Assembly (NCBI RefSeq): GCF_963676685.1
Contig: NC_092349.1
Span: 53,147,232-53,211,231 of the forward strand
Length of the DNA: 64,000 nucleotides
Reading direction: 5' to 3'
Source: Mytilus edulis
Taxonomy: Eukaryota; Mollusca; Bivalvia; Mytilida; Mytilidae
The notes beneath the pieces were generated by a model. That model was not told where the DNA came from and did not search any database. It saw only the letters and a program-made list of their open reading frames with translations. Each line of letters opens with the position of its first letter. Position 1 is the stretch's first letter. The position numbers were made by a program, and so were the translations under genes. Positions 1 to 12,752 of this stretch are shown here, in pieces.

Positions 1-806
1 GATATATTTTGTATAATGTCAATTTCATCCTGGAACCCTTTCTCCACAATCAGTAGTTCATTAAGGGATAAAAAATAGTTTGGCATTTGTGTTGCTATTT
101 AAAAAGCTGTCAACGTATTAGTTTAAGTTGTAGTATAAAATCAATATTAGGTCTTTTTGTACTCGTTGCAAAACTGGAGAAGGGCTCGCCCTGTGCCAGT
201 GTCTCAGCCTCATACAAACAAGTTTAATTTTTTATGACATTAACCTAATATTGTATATTTTTATGTACGTGCATGTTATTGTATTTTTATGATATACTAA
301 TTTATTGATCTAATTGTTTTGTTAATTTATAAGAAACATGTATATAAAGCATGCATGTTTTAACATCTTTTTTTTATATAACACTTAACCATCAATCTGT
401 GATTCGTCATCGTTAATTTGTGATATGATTTTTTAGAGTTTTAATTTTAATGTTTTTCTGACTTTCAATATTTAATTATAGTTAAGAATTGTTTATATAA
501 TTGTTATTTCTTATATTAATAAAGTATTCATATTAATAGTGACATTCTTTATTTGTCAATTTATTTCATTCTAACATTCTTTTTTAAAATGAGAACTCGC
601 AAAAAATGAAGCCTATGGGGTTACATGCCAAATATATGTTTCAGTTTCATCTTTTAAACAGTCGAAAGACCACATTGCGTTCGAATTATACTTAAGAGCA
701 GCTAAACAAAAATCAATGATAAAAGTGTGACAAATACGGCTAATGTCATCTTTGTCTAGAATAATAAATTCAAAATTTCATACACATTTTGTAAACTTAT
801 CATAAA
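1..806. other. AT-rich non-coding stretch, no gene seen
   Basis: No convincing reading frame or splice-flanked exon is visible on either strand. A canonical AATAAA lies at 518-523 on the plus strand. It could belong to a transcript ending here from outside the window, but in such AT-rich DNA it may be chance. Confidence 0.4.
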
Positions 807-1305
807 AAGGAATATGTGGTATGATTGTCAATTAGACAACTCTTCATACGAAACCAAATGCCACATAAATATAAACTGTACGGCATTCAACTTTGAGTGA
901 AGACCATATTGCATAGTAAGCTGTAAAGGTCGCGAAATGATAAAAAAAGAAGAAAAAAGAAAGACAAACACATTTGTAACACAGCAACAAACGACAATCA
1001 CTGTATTACAGGCTTCTGACTTAGGACATGCAAATACATTTTACATGATACAGAATGTGACGGTGTTAAAAATGTTAGCACGATCCCAACCATCCCCTAA
1101 CCTGAAACAAGAGTTGTAACAGTACGACAATAGAACGAACTATATATAAATCAGTTGAAAAACAACCTTTAGGTTAACTCGTCAGATGGATACAAATAAA
1201 AGCACATCTAACAAAAGCACAGAGTGGACGTGACCGGGTACTTGTACATCTCAACAACAAAAAGACACTTATTATATTTGATCTGAGAGTACTCGCAGGA
1301 TTTGG
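807..1305 (+). repeat. Dispersed repeat family A, diverged copy
   Basis: This is a copy of an interspersed repeat seen at least eight times in the window. Full copies begin near GATGTGGTATGATTG and end at GAGAGTACTCGCAG about 450-500 bp later. This copy keeps both ends but is eroded inside (for example ATATGTGGTATGATTGTCAA at its start). The short open frame at 937-1119 lies inside it and is not a gene. The type (SINE, MITE or other) cannot be decided here: I see no clear target duplication or terminal inverted repeat. Confidence 0.7.
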
Positions 1306-3202
1306 CAGCTGTTTATAGCATCTTCGCTAGTCAAGGGTTCGATCCACTTCCGCCTCTTCATCCTTAACAGGTTCAGCCAACACATATGATAACAATGATG
1401 CGCAATCTATCGGTTGGTAAAGGTTACGCCCATTCCAAATAAGTTATTATTGACAAATTGTTACTCTTGAACTCTCTTCAGTGTTTAGGAGCAAAAACTG
1501 GTAGCGACTAGACTTTACAAACTTCGTGAAGCAGGAAACGAACATAATACTAGTAAGCTGACATTCCAACATTTGCACCAGAATGTGAAGCATACATGTA
1601 CCTAGTCGATTAAGATAATGTAAACTGTCACTAAAATTTCATCGTATTGAGCACTTGATAAAACTTTTTTGCACAATTTGCGATCGACGTGTCAATTTTT
1701 TGTATCTACATGTAGTAGACATTTTCTAAATTTACACGTGATCCTATGATGACGTTGTCAATTGTATGTAAATGTCATTAGCAACACCACGCGCCTCATT
1801 AGTTTTTTTGCAATAATTTTCCATCTCAAGCGAGTAGCATGATATGAAGAATTATCACTCAAAACGATCAAAGGGAAAATGCATATAATAGCGATAATTG
1901 ATAATTGGATGTAACGTATATACAAGAGATCAACCAATCGACACAAAAATAAAACAAATGAACTATAGAAAAACTTATCATCGTCCCAAATTAACTAGTG
2001 TTTTTTTTTTTTTTTGCATAAACGCGTTTAAACTAGGAATAAACTATGCAACTTAAGTTATTTAGTCAACACAAGATTCCACAAAATAGTTGTTGGCTTA
2101 AGTTCAGTGGCAAATATCTCATGCATTTTCAGGACGAAAACAAATGTAAAAGGTGTTATAGAGACCGTTCGGGATAAAGGTAGGGAAAATTTTGGGTTGA
2201 CACGGAAAAATGAGGGTATGTTGGATAGGGACGGACAATTGGCCTTACAATATAGGCCACCTACGGTTTTATTTTATTGAAAACGGTGTTACAAGCTATC
2301 AATTTTGGTGCATATACTTTGATACTTCAAACAGATTGTAGGTACTTTTTTCATGGAATTAGGCTAGCTCTGGTTAAAATGATATCACTTCCAATTATCC
2401 TTTTGAAAGATTGAATGTCTACAAAACCAAATGCAAAAGAACTAATGGTTTTATAATGAACCAGTAAGAAAGTTTAGCAGAAGTCAAAATCTAGATTGTG
2501 AATTTGACCTTGACCTCAATTTCAAGGTCATAGGTCAGTGATCTCAAATGAAAAGATCACAGGTTATTCACGTGTATGGTTGAGGATTACAAATACATAA
2601 GGGGAGAAAATTCCTATAAAGAATGATCGAAACACTACGACTTGTATTAGATGTGTTGAATTTGAAATGTTATAAACAACTATTTGGCAAACGCAGTTTC
2701 TTTGAAATAAAGATAACAAGCAAGTTCAAACTTTAAAGCATAACCTTGAACTTTGCCATTGACCTGTTTTAATTCAAAATGGCCTTAGGACTTCATATCA
2801 AAACATTTTAGACTTATATGATATATAGGTATGAATTTATCGTATAGGAGTCATATTATAGATACTAAGCCTTGCATTGGTCGGGTATGTTCAATTTCAG
2901 TATAAAAACGTCTTTTAAATTGTTTATGCTCCGTCGTAACAAAGGGGACATTGAGTGATAGCACCTACTGCAGTGGTATCAAACAGAGGTATTGTACTGT
3001 AATAACAAGATTACACCCAATTTTAATGCGTGTGTAAGTACATTTAATATCTTTGCTTAGCTTGCTTGCTAGGTGAACCGTGCAGTCATTATTAGGTAAG
3101 GTAAACTATGATCATCCTTTAAGATTAGACTAGTCCGAGAGACAATCAATCTATCTATTTGTCTGTTTGACCAGACTACTTTGAAAGGAGGGTATAACAA
3201 CT
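1306..3202. other. Intergenic, no gene seen
   Basis: Non-coding AT-rich sequence. Around 2500-2545 there is a patch with TGACCTTGACCT followed by AAGGTCATAGGTCA, the same motif type found in repeat family G near 34.6-35.0 kb. No exon with usable splice sites was found. Confidence 0.4.
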
Positions 3203-3625
3203 CGATGTGGTATGATTGCCAATGAGACAACTCTCAACAAGAGACCAACATGAAACAGAAATTAACATTTATAGGTAGCTATGCGGTCTTCAACAATGAG
3301 CAAAGCCCATACCGCATAGTCAGCTATAAAAGGCCCCAAAATGACAATGTAAAACAATTCAAACGAGAAAAGTAACGGCCTCATTTATACAAAAATAAAA
3401 TGAATGAAAAACAAATATGTAACACACAAACAAACGACAACCACTGTATTACAGGCTCCTGAATTGGGACAGACACATACGTACATAATGTGGCGAGGTA
3501 TAACATGCGGGATCCCAACCTTCTCGTAACCTGGGACAGTGGTATAACAGTATAACATAAGAACGAACTATAAAAATCAGTTGAAAAATGCTCTAAACCC
3601 ATCAGATTGACAAAAATATAAGTGG
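3203..3625 (+). repeat. Dispersed repeat family A, near full-length copy
   Basis: The copy starts at CGATGTGGTATGATTGCC and carries the internal landmarks of the family: the stretch with CCCATACCGCATAGTCAGC, then TGTAAAACAATTCAAACGAG, then the segment with ACCTGGGACAGTGGTATAAC. It ends soon after the CATCAGATTGACAAAA segment, so the last tens of bases of full copies are missing. It lies in intergenic DNA upstream of no visible gene. Confidence 0.75.
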
Positions 3626-6000
3626 ACGTAGTATACCTTACCGTATAATGACTTCATGGTTCATCTAACAAGCAAGCTAACCAAAGATAGTTATTTTACC
3701 TACACACTCATTGCAATCGGCTGTAGTACATGAATAAAAAATGTTTCAGTTTAGACCTTATTTAGTCAAACTATATCTTCTCGTTTGATTGCATTCATGG
3801 ATTAAATGTATAGTTACTTCCCTTCTATAACTTACAGATAAAACATGCAAATATCGTATACCAATTTATTGATTAACTTCTCGTTTATCTACTTTTATAT
3901 AGAATTGAAACGTGTAGTATGATATGCCTGGTCCGGAAGAGTTGGGTTATCCAATATTGAATATTACTATATATACTTCCAGCTCAATATTTGACCAAGC
4001 CCATTCTTTTTGTTGTTTGAATATAAAATTATCCTATTGTGATAGGTAACCGTATTTCAACATTTTGCAATTTTATTCCAATCGCTATATATTTGTACAG
4101 TCTTTGATTAAAACTTAAGATGTTCAACAAAAATACTCATAAAGGACTTTTGAGACATGGTGATGAATTTAGCGTTTTTATGTTTAACTTTTTAATAGTT
4201 TTGTTAACTGTTAATTTATAATATTTCAACATATTTTACCCTTACGTTCGTTGTTTCTTTCATCTACTTTGTTAACATTGATATTTTCGTCTACTTAGTT
4301 AACATTGTCATTTTAAAACAACAAAATAGATTAATTCAGAGTTTTTCTTTTAAATACAAGTGTGGACATAGATCAGTGTGGATAGCATGTTTGTATGTTT
4401 GACAGTCTTTTCGTGTATACAACTATAAACATTCCTGTATTCATACTTTATCCATGTGCAACATTCTTTTGGATTGTCCTTTCAACACTTTTAACGTTGG
4501 AATAACTTCTTTTTGAATACGTTTATCATTTTTATTTTACCAAGGTGCGCTAATGGAACACATCGACAATGTAGATGAGAGCGCTCAAACCCTGAAGAGA
4601 TTTGCTGAAAGAAGCAGATGATTTCAAGTATTGTCAATTCCGATAAATATGTTTCACAATTTTCATTATGGATAGCAGCAAGCAGAGGATCACATAAGAT
4701 GCACTTCTGCATGATGCAAGATGGTTACCGAGGACCTGCAAGCATGTAATATTTGTATGGTTCTATTTATGTTACTTTGAGGTGTTTATTTCTTACTTGG
4801 GTTTGTCCTCATTAAATTATAAATTTGTTCAGGATTTTTCCAGTGTCATTAGCAAAAGAGTGTTTCTAAATGTCCAAATTGTTTCTATGGAGATATATAA
4901 TGGATTTTCATTTTTAAGTAACAACCATATACGAGATCTCGCAGATACCAATACAGATGCTCATAACTCCTACAAGCTAATAAAATCTCTTAGATATGAA
5001 CAGGACTGACCGACAAAAGGATTAAAACATTTAATTTGCTAACATAACCAGCACAGCATGTACAAATGTATAAGTGAATGATCAGTTACACTCAGGACCT
5101 ATCAGTGATACAAAACTACCTATCATTATACTGCTAGTAGCACGATCATTGTTAGGTAAATTTGTGCTTTTTTGTTTGGCTTTTGGACAAAATAAATGTT
5201 TTGTTTGTGTGTTAATAAAATGCTTTAATCTCCCAATAAATACATACATTGAATGGATGTTTCTTTAAACGTTTTACTGAAAGCTTTTAATATATAACAT
5301 TTCAGCAGATCATGTGCAATTGTGAGTTGTGTGTTAAATCTTTAACATAACAATGAACTGAGCTAAAATAAAAGCAATTCACTTTGATAAAAAGCCCAGG
5401 CTTCGATTCCATAATCATGTCCTTCCAGAGGCAGATCATGGGGTAGGGGTTCTCTGGTTGGAATACCCCTTTTTTGGCCAATTAATTTTTATGAATTGGA
5501 CATATGGTTGTACCCCACCACATCAACTACAGCAACTACCCAAGCCCTACTCTCTCCTTGGTTGGAAACAGCTTTTTAAAAAGCTGGATGTGCATCTGCA
5601 CTCTTTCGTATTTGTATCTTAATTGTTACATGTACAGTGCTTTTTGAAATAATTATATCAAAATCAAATAACTTCATCAGCTCTTACTCACAATGTGGAC
5701 AATTTTATAAAATTCTTTTGACAGCTTCCGACATACTAAAGTTCAACCTATTTTGCTGGATCAAAACAGTTCTTTTCTTTAAAATGCTAAAAACATTTTT
5801 TACAGTGTTATTTCATTTCCCTATTCTTACTAGTTAATGCATATGACTTACATATATAGATTTGGAAAGGGTATAAATAAAAATGACAAGTACCACACTG
5901 TCCACACAAGTGACTATATTTATCAGACAATGAAAATCAAGGAACGATAACTGTGTTCGCGGAATAGCGTTTGGTTGACACAAATTCTGTATTGTATGAA
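3626..6000. other. Intergenic, downstream side of the MFS transporter gene
   Basis: No gene recognised. Short frames at 4491-4712 (minus) and 4782-5268 (plus) have no splice sites or family resemblance that I can see. The 3' untranslated region of the minus-strand transporter ending at 6001 must extend into this stretch, but I could not place its poly(A) signal. Confidence 0.35.
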
Positions 6001-9000
6001 TTAGGCTTCATCATTGATACATGTGATGTCTTCATCAAGTTCATCAAGTTCGACTGCATTTTCATCTGTATGTCTTTCAGTATCCCTCTCAAACCGTCCG
6101 CCATGTTTTATTCCAACTATCGTCATGATAATGGTGAACAACATCATACATCCTCCATAAAACACCAACTGATGTAGAAACATGTCATAACCTTGGTATT
6201 CGTAAAGATATCCAAGTACCCAAAGATACGAAACGCCACCTAAAGCACCACCCATTAGGGCAAATGTGATCGCTATCCCCGTAAATTCAACATGGAAGTC
6301 TCCCCAACCAATTCCGGTTGGGAATAATTGCGAAAGAAAGAATCCCATTGGACACGTCAGAACCCAAAGGGCAAGATCGTTTTCGCGTGCAAATATTTCC
6401 AGTAGGATAGCAGTTACTAGAACGCCAGATGCTTCAATTACGATCAGAATACGGACCGGTATGAATCTGCCTGTTAACAATCCAGTCAGTCTGCCTATCG
6501 CAAAACAGATCCAGAATGTTGTGTTTATTAGAGAACCGTCATCTCCGGAAAATTTATGTTTATCAATGGCATAACTCCTAATAAATTTGCTGTACATTCT
6601 CTCGCCACCAACTGCGTTGAAAAAATATAAGAATATTAGCAGAAATATCTGCACACCAAAACAGCGATTACCATCTGCGCACGTTGCCGGATCCACTAAC
6701 TTGACTGCTTTCCGGAAGTTTGATTCTTTTATTTCACCTGGAACATGCACATGCGTGTAGACTGTTGTACGATTGCAAAATTGATACAGAAAAAATACAA
6801 CAGATAATGAAGCAACTATGATTGACACAATCAAGTAGGCCGATTCTATTTTCGACTCTTTAAGAAATATTACTGCAATTGTGTTATTCGTGGTAGTGGC
6901 TGTTACAGTTACCGGATCAATTACAAACGGTGATTTTGTTCCGTTTATGCTTGATGCATTTGTTATATCTAACGATGGGGCGAGGACAGCTAAGAAAGGA
7001 TTGGCAATTTGTGGAACGATGAAGGATCCCATTCCGAAACCAAAATGTAAGATGTGAAGTGGTCCAGTTGCCTTCCGTTTCCAGAGATTTAAAATCAGTT
7101 TCTGCCCAGCTGTGGAATAATAAATTGATTGTAATATCAATCAACAATTTATGTTTGTTTTGTTTGAATAATTGTTTTCGATTGCTTTCTTATTTCGATA
7201 ATCGATAAAAAAAACCACAAATGTTGAATTGCAGGATAAACAAAAACATTTCATACATATATAGCGTAGCAAACTTTAAAATGCTTTCAACGTACTGGCT
7301 TTGAAGCAGGAGAAAATGCAGCAAATGCATATCTATACTTAATATTTTCCAAACTCGAGGTGAGCAATCTGCCACTGAGTCAATAGGTTTCAACTATACA
7401 TTATAGGAAACGTCTGGTTATATAAAAAGTCGACACCCAAGTATTGCGCTATACTTGAGGGTTTGGAATCATAATTGGATGTTCCTCAAGTCTGTATTCT
7501 TTAGTTTTTGTAGCCATTTTCTCTAATCTCTATAAATTTTGCACACGAGTCTGACAGTGTTTTCCCTGTATTTCAACACACCTTTATTCTCTTCTTTTTT
7601 TTATATTTTTTCGGCCCATTGTTTTTCTATTTTCCTCTTTGTTTAGTCCTTTCTTCTGCACTTTTTGGCAATTGCTCTTTATTCTGTAAACCCCATCTAG
7701 ACCCTAATATTTAAAGGCATGTAAATTTAATACCTTCAGTTGATGTGTTTTTTTGTACTCTTGATGTTAATGTTTAGGTTTACAACGTTTTTAATGCCAT
7801 AATTACTCACCTATATTTATCACTCCTTCAAATGTACCGCCTATTACCAATAAAACTCCTAACATACCAACGTTCGATGAATAAGGTGCTATGATGGTCG
7901 CTATGGCCGCTCCGTCCAAACTTATGGCTATCATTAAGTCACAGTAGTTCCCGAGTTTGTCGACTAAGGGACCGCCAATGAATGACCCAATGAAATAGCC
8001 AAAACTACGTCCGGAAATTGCTCGTGAAACCAGTTCATAGTCTGAGTTTGTTTTAATTATCAGGTCTTTCTGTGTTGTTCCTGATATTTCTGTGTAAAGA
8101 CCCTACAAAAGAGGTTTTTTGACATTTAGTCATATCGCGAATTCCCTGCCATTCTTTTAATGACAAATTTGTATAGTAAGGTGCATTTATCTGTTAAGGG
8201 AAGTCAACTAGTAGATTTGTAAAAAAAAATGCAAAACATATGTATGAACCTGATGTTCAGTAGTTGCATGTCGTTTGTTGATGTGGTTTCTTAGTTTTTC
8301 TCGTGTTTTTTTTAATATACAATGTATATTAGACCGTTGGTTTTCCTGTTTGAATGGTTTTACACTGGTAATTTTTGGGCCCTTCATAGTTTGCTCTTCG
8401 GTGAGAGCCAAGGCTCCGTGTTGAAGACCGTACGGTGACCTACATGTATGGTTGTTAATGTCTGTGTCATTTTGGTCTCTTATGGATAGTTGTCTCATTG
8501 ACAATCATATCACATTTTCTTTAATCTATTTACAGCCTTCGCACAGTCGGTTTATTATATGACCTCCTATACCATGCATTAGTTAGCATGAAATATATGC
8601 TACCGGACGTTTAATAACCATAATGTACGTACATTGTATCAATCAATTTTTGAAGATCAAGATTTTTATCTTACAAAATGTACCTCCTATACATTTCTAG
8701 GAATATAATTGGTTAAAAGCGTCCTCGTGGAAACCGTGTATACATTTTGTATTTAATATTAGGTTAGTTGTGAGGCGGGGCTTATTCCATACACGGTTAG
8801 TGGTGGAGCTACGGCCCTTTATATTCCATATAAGGTAATAAGGAGGCGGGGCTTATGTCATACACGGTTAGTAGTGGTGTTACGTCCCTTTCGAAAAACA
8901 AAACAGTACTGAGAAAAAATCTTAAAGGTTTCAACAGACGAAGAAAGTGATGATAAAGTGAAATAAATTCAGAAAACACGTTTAAATCTAAGAAGTTGTC

Positions 9001-10533
9001 ATTGTTGGCATCATGTTAATGGTAACTGTATTGAAGACTTGCTCATTTTGATAGGTCACTAGTCTAAATTTTACACGTTAAGATAGTCGGTAAGATAAAT
9101 TCGTTACATAGTGTGCTAGTTCGCCCGAATCCCCATATGGAATTTACTGAACCCATATATACCGTATTAGGTCACTCGCACAATATGTAAATAATAATAA
9201 TACCATTACAAGTGTATTGGGTTATATCAATACTTTATCGATGAGTGTCAAGGATTTAAGTAATATCTTAAATGTTTCCTTATTTGATATTTAATTGAGA
9301 TAAACGCATTGTCGATATGAAATTTTTTGAAGTTGAAATAGAGTGTCCATAATTTTTGATATAAATTATTCAGGCCGTCGATTTTCTCGTTAAAAACCGT
9401 GTCAAATCTTTGTCATCTTTTTATGAGGGTTCGGATATGGTTTTAAAAAAAATGAAATAGAAAAAACGGACCAAAAATAATAAAACAAATATAATGAGGT
9501 GCTAAAATGTAAAAAATAAATAAAATAAATAGTAGTTGGCAAAAGTATAAAAGTACAGAAAAATAGCAAAAAAAGTTAAAGAAAACAGAAATAAAGGATT
9601 CCCATCAAGACCCTCTTTGATACATGTAGTTGACGATATAAGTTTGTTTAGCAGTGAGATAAAAATGAGATACAAATTAAATTGATCTAATAAGGTCAAA
9701 CGAACTATAGTGTTATGGGTTAATCTAGATTAAATGTCAGCACATGTGAGCAGGGTAATATTATTAGTTATTTTCTGGCATTAATATTGAAATAGTGGCA
9801 TCAATAGAATGAAAAGAGCGAAACGAAAACACAATTGACAAATATAAGCTGCATTTAAGAAAAATAAAAACAAAACAAATACGAAAACAAAATGACAAAA
9901 AGGATAACAACACGTATACCACCTATGAATTGCATTGAAAACTCAGCCGTATGAACACTTTAAAGTCTTCTGACACTATATGACACATATGAAAGGAATC
10001 ATTTAAGCTGACCCCTCTTGCATCCGGAGGGACATATGTGTCCATACCGGCTGCGCCTTATGGCCCCACATGTCCAAATGTTTAATTAATGCATGCATCT
10101 GTTCATTACAGTATTTCTTTGGTGGCTCTGATTGGTCCATTGGTCGCAACTATGTTCTGGCACACAACATGTAACAATATTAAATGAACGGTAGCAAGAG
10201 GATTAAAATATTAGAAATGTTGTAATGGTTGTTTCTTTTCCATCTCTTCATGTGAATCGAATCCATGTACATGTAACGCTGCCATCCAGAACTGATTTGG
10301 GTACGTATTTATAAAAAAAAATGCGACACACTCGCGTGTGTTAGGGTTTTATTATTGTACCATAGAATATCAGTGATCAACGTCTTTCTATATATAAAAA
10401 AAGGATAAAGAAAAAAATGTTTACTTACTATCATAGCCCATGTTAGAACTAAGAAAATTGTTTTGATTATCTTTTGCGTTAATGTATATTCCGAGTTTTC
10501 ATTTTCATTTACTCTCCTTTCTACCTTCACCAT
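6001..10533 (-). CDS. MFS transporter, sodium-dependent glucose transporter 1 (MFSD4B)-like, 3 coding exons
   Basis: Predicted plasma-membrane carrier of the major facilitator superfamily. Relatives of the NaGLT1/MFSD4B branch move glucose or related solutes with sodium; the substrate here is inferred, not shown. Coding exons (minus strand): 10533-10429, 8102-7811, 7109-6001; phases 0 and 1 join cleanly, giving 501 aa, the usual family length. Donors are GTAAGTAA and GTGAGTAA; acceptors end TTTTGTAG and TTCCACAG. Exon 1 starts at an ATG and holds a short hydrophilic N-terminus and the start of TM1. Exon 2 holds GRSFGYFIGSFIGGPLVDKL, whose GGPLVDKLG (residues about 78-86) is the MFS loop-2/3 motif. 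Exon 3 continues with LHFGFGMGSFIVPQIANPFL, typical of this branch, about nine more hydrophobic segments, and an acidic cytosolic tail (ELDELDED). N-glycosylation sequons NAS, NGT and NNT lie in one extracellular loop. A non-coding first exon cannot be excluded. Family assignment is firm; sugar specificity is not. Confidence 0.9.
8322..8512 (-). repeat. Dispersed repeat family B copy in MFS transporter intron 1
   Basis: Family B shares its first about 100 bp with family A but then has a different body (…CGGAGCCTTGGCTC… and …CCATTCAAACAGGAAAACC… read on the minus strand). Other copies are at 30462, 49981, 54365 and 56085. The open frame across it is incidental. Confidence 0.7.
8772..8892 (+). 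repeat. Direct duplication of about 50 bp in MFS transporter intron 1
   Basis: Two similar segments lie 70 bp apart. Each reads GAGGCGGGGCTTAT, then CATACACGGTTAGT, then TACG.CCCTTT (8772-8822 and 8842-8892). They are non-coding and their function is unknown. GGCGGGGC is also a GC-box-like motif, but it sits deep in an intron. Confidence 0.6.
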
Positions 10534-12752
10534 CTTAGCGAAAACATAGAGATTTGTACATGCAGATGTCTCTTTAGAGTTCGTTTACAATAAAGAGATC
10601 TCTTTAACTACAATGCAGGATGAAGTGTATAGGTCAAAGACAGAAATAGAAGCACACATGTATACGAAAGATCCCCTAGAAATATTACTAGTCTATATCA
10701 CAAATGTGATAATGTACAATAATAAAGCACTTGAAATAGTTTATGCTGATACAAGTTATCTATAACGCGAATTTTCAAGCCCTTACCGTCTCCGATTCTC
10801 TCCACCTTTCGAGGTTATGTTGTGATTGATAGTGAGCGTAATATAACGACTGGATTATTCGGGTTAAGTTATTTACGACAAAAGCTGTGACACTAAATAT
10901 TATCTTTATCGTTAGTAGCATTGACAGATTAAATTGAATCCAAGGGTAAAATCATTATAGATTGGACCTTGGTCGAAGGGGTCATGACACAGTAAAAGGA
11001 ATTAAAAAAAAAACCATTGCAGAAGATAGAACACGTATATATTTTTTAACAGCAAAAAAAAAAACCCAACGAAAAGGCAAATCAATTTAGTTTATCACGG
11101 TTGGTGTTCGGCAAGGCCTTGAATTGTTCGAGTTGTTCTAGTTTGTACTCAAGGTAAATATAAGTAGGAAGATGTGGTATGATTGTAAATGAGACAACTC
11201 TCCACAAGGGACTGAAATGACACAGAAATTAACAACTATAGTTCATTGTACGGCATTCAACAATGAGCAAAGCCCATACTGCATAGTCAGCTATAAAGGT
11301 CTAAAACAAACGAGAAAATTAACGGCCTTATTAATATAAAAAAAAAAAAATGAACGAAACACAAATATGTAAAACCAAAAAAAAAAAAACAACCACTGAA
11401 TTACAGGTTCCTGACTTGGGACAGGCACATACATACATTATGTGTCAGGGTTAAACATGTTAGCGGGATTCCAATCCCCCCCTAACCTGGGACAGTGGTA
11501 TAACAGTACAACATAAGAACGAACATTACTATAAAAATCAGTTGAAAAAGACTCAACTCATCAGATGGACAAAAGTACAAGTGGATGTGGACGGGTATTG
11601 AACATGTCGTGTTGTCAACATCAAATATGATGAACCTATATGTTTAGACTATTACAAGTGTGGACACAGACCAGTGTGGGTAGTACATTTTTTATAAGTG
11701 TAGATATAAATAAGAAGATGTGTGATATGTTGGTGCATCGGATCATTTTCTAAGTTTTCTTGTATGGTTCAAAGTTTAAAATTTTTAAACTTAATCCAAT
11801 TGCTATAGTGAGAGCCAAACTGAGTTTCATATTACATTATAGTAGACAAGGCTCCAACTTGCCATAGTTTCATTCGTTCCATATATGGTTACAATGTTTT
11901 GTACTGTTTTGGAAAAGGAAGATATTTGTTTCGATTTCAAGCATGATTTTGTTCATGACTGTATATTATACTCTAATTGCATGATAACATCATATGGTTT
12001 TGATTTACGAGATGGTGAGTCCACTGGCATGGTTCATTGTGTAACGTTTTAAAACTTAACTGTAGTTGCATGATAACATAATTTTGTTTTGCTTTACGAG
12101 ATGGTTTTATATATTTAGATATACTTTTATATGAGCTAGTCCCAACCCAAAAAGTAAAAAAAAAAAACGAAGATCATATCGTCACAATGGTATCTCAGAA
12201 GTTGTATGTATATCTCATATGGTCACTCTTGTGGTAATTTCTTATACCATTTACCTATAGGCAACACACACTGCCAATTAGTATTAGATTACTTGGTATC
12301 GTATCATTATTGGAAAACATATTTTAGTAGGTAAAAGATATCTTTGTTTTTTTCACTAGGAGGCCTCAATAGAACGCGAACGACAGTCCCCAAAATTGTT
12401 GTAGTTAAAGAAATAGCAGAAGTAAACCATCTCCCCCTCTTTTCCGCATAACATACATGTATGTATAACAAAACATTTAAATATTATCAATTTGTCTTCT
12501 TTAAAAGTATTTGATGAAGAAATGAATTTATACATGTAACAAGCGATAGGAATGTTATTTTGAACTCGATGATTTCCGTGTATTCATCATGATTTTAGAT
12601 CGGTTAAAAAACCCAAAACGAATATTACGTAATGGAAATCTAGGTGACAGCAATACACCGGAATGCCCTCACGGTTATCAGCTGTAAAAATCACAGCAAA
12701 CGATACATGCTATGTATAATAATAAGTCAGTTGTACGTGTATATTAGTTGGG
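10534..12752. other. Intergenic between the two minus-strand transporter genes
   Basis: The stretch must hold the promoter and 5' UTR of the MFS transporter and the 3' UTR of the SLC6 gene. I could not locate a TATA box or poly(A) signal with confidence. It is interrupted by the family A copy listed separately. No additional exon was found. Confidence 0.35.
11172..11605 (+). repeat. Dispersed repeat family A, near full-length copy
   Basis: Begins GATGTGGTATGATTGTAAAT and carries the landmarks CCCATACTGCATAGTCAGC, ACGGCCTTATTAATAT and ACCTGGGACAGTGGTATAAC. It ends at the CATCAGATGGACAAAAGTAC segment. Confidence 0.75.

Noticed and set aside
937-1119. 60-codon plus-strand frame
   Set aside because: Lies within a family A repeat copy and is not open in the other copies.
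4491-4712. 73-codon minus-strand frame with several Cys and His
   Set aside because: No splice signals, family motif or supporting context; composition could arise by chance in one frame.
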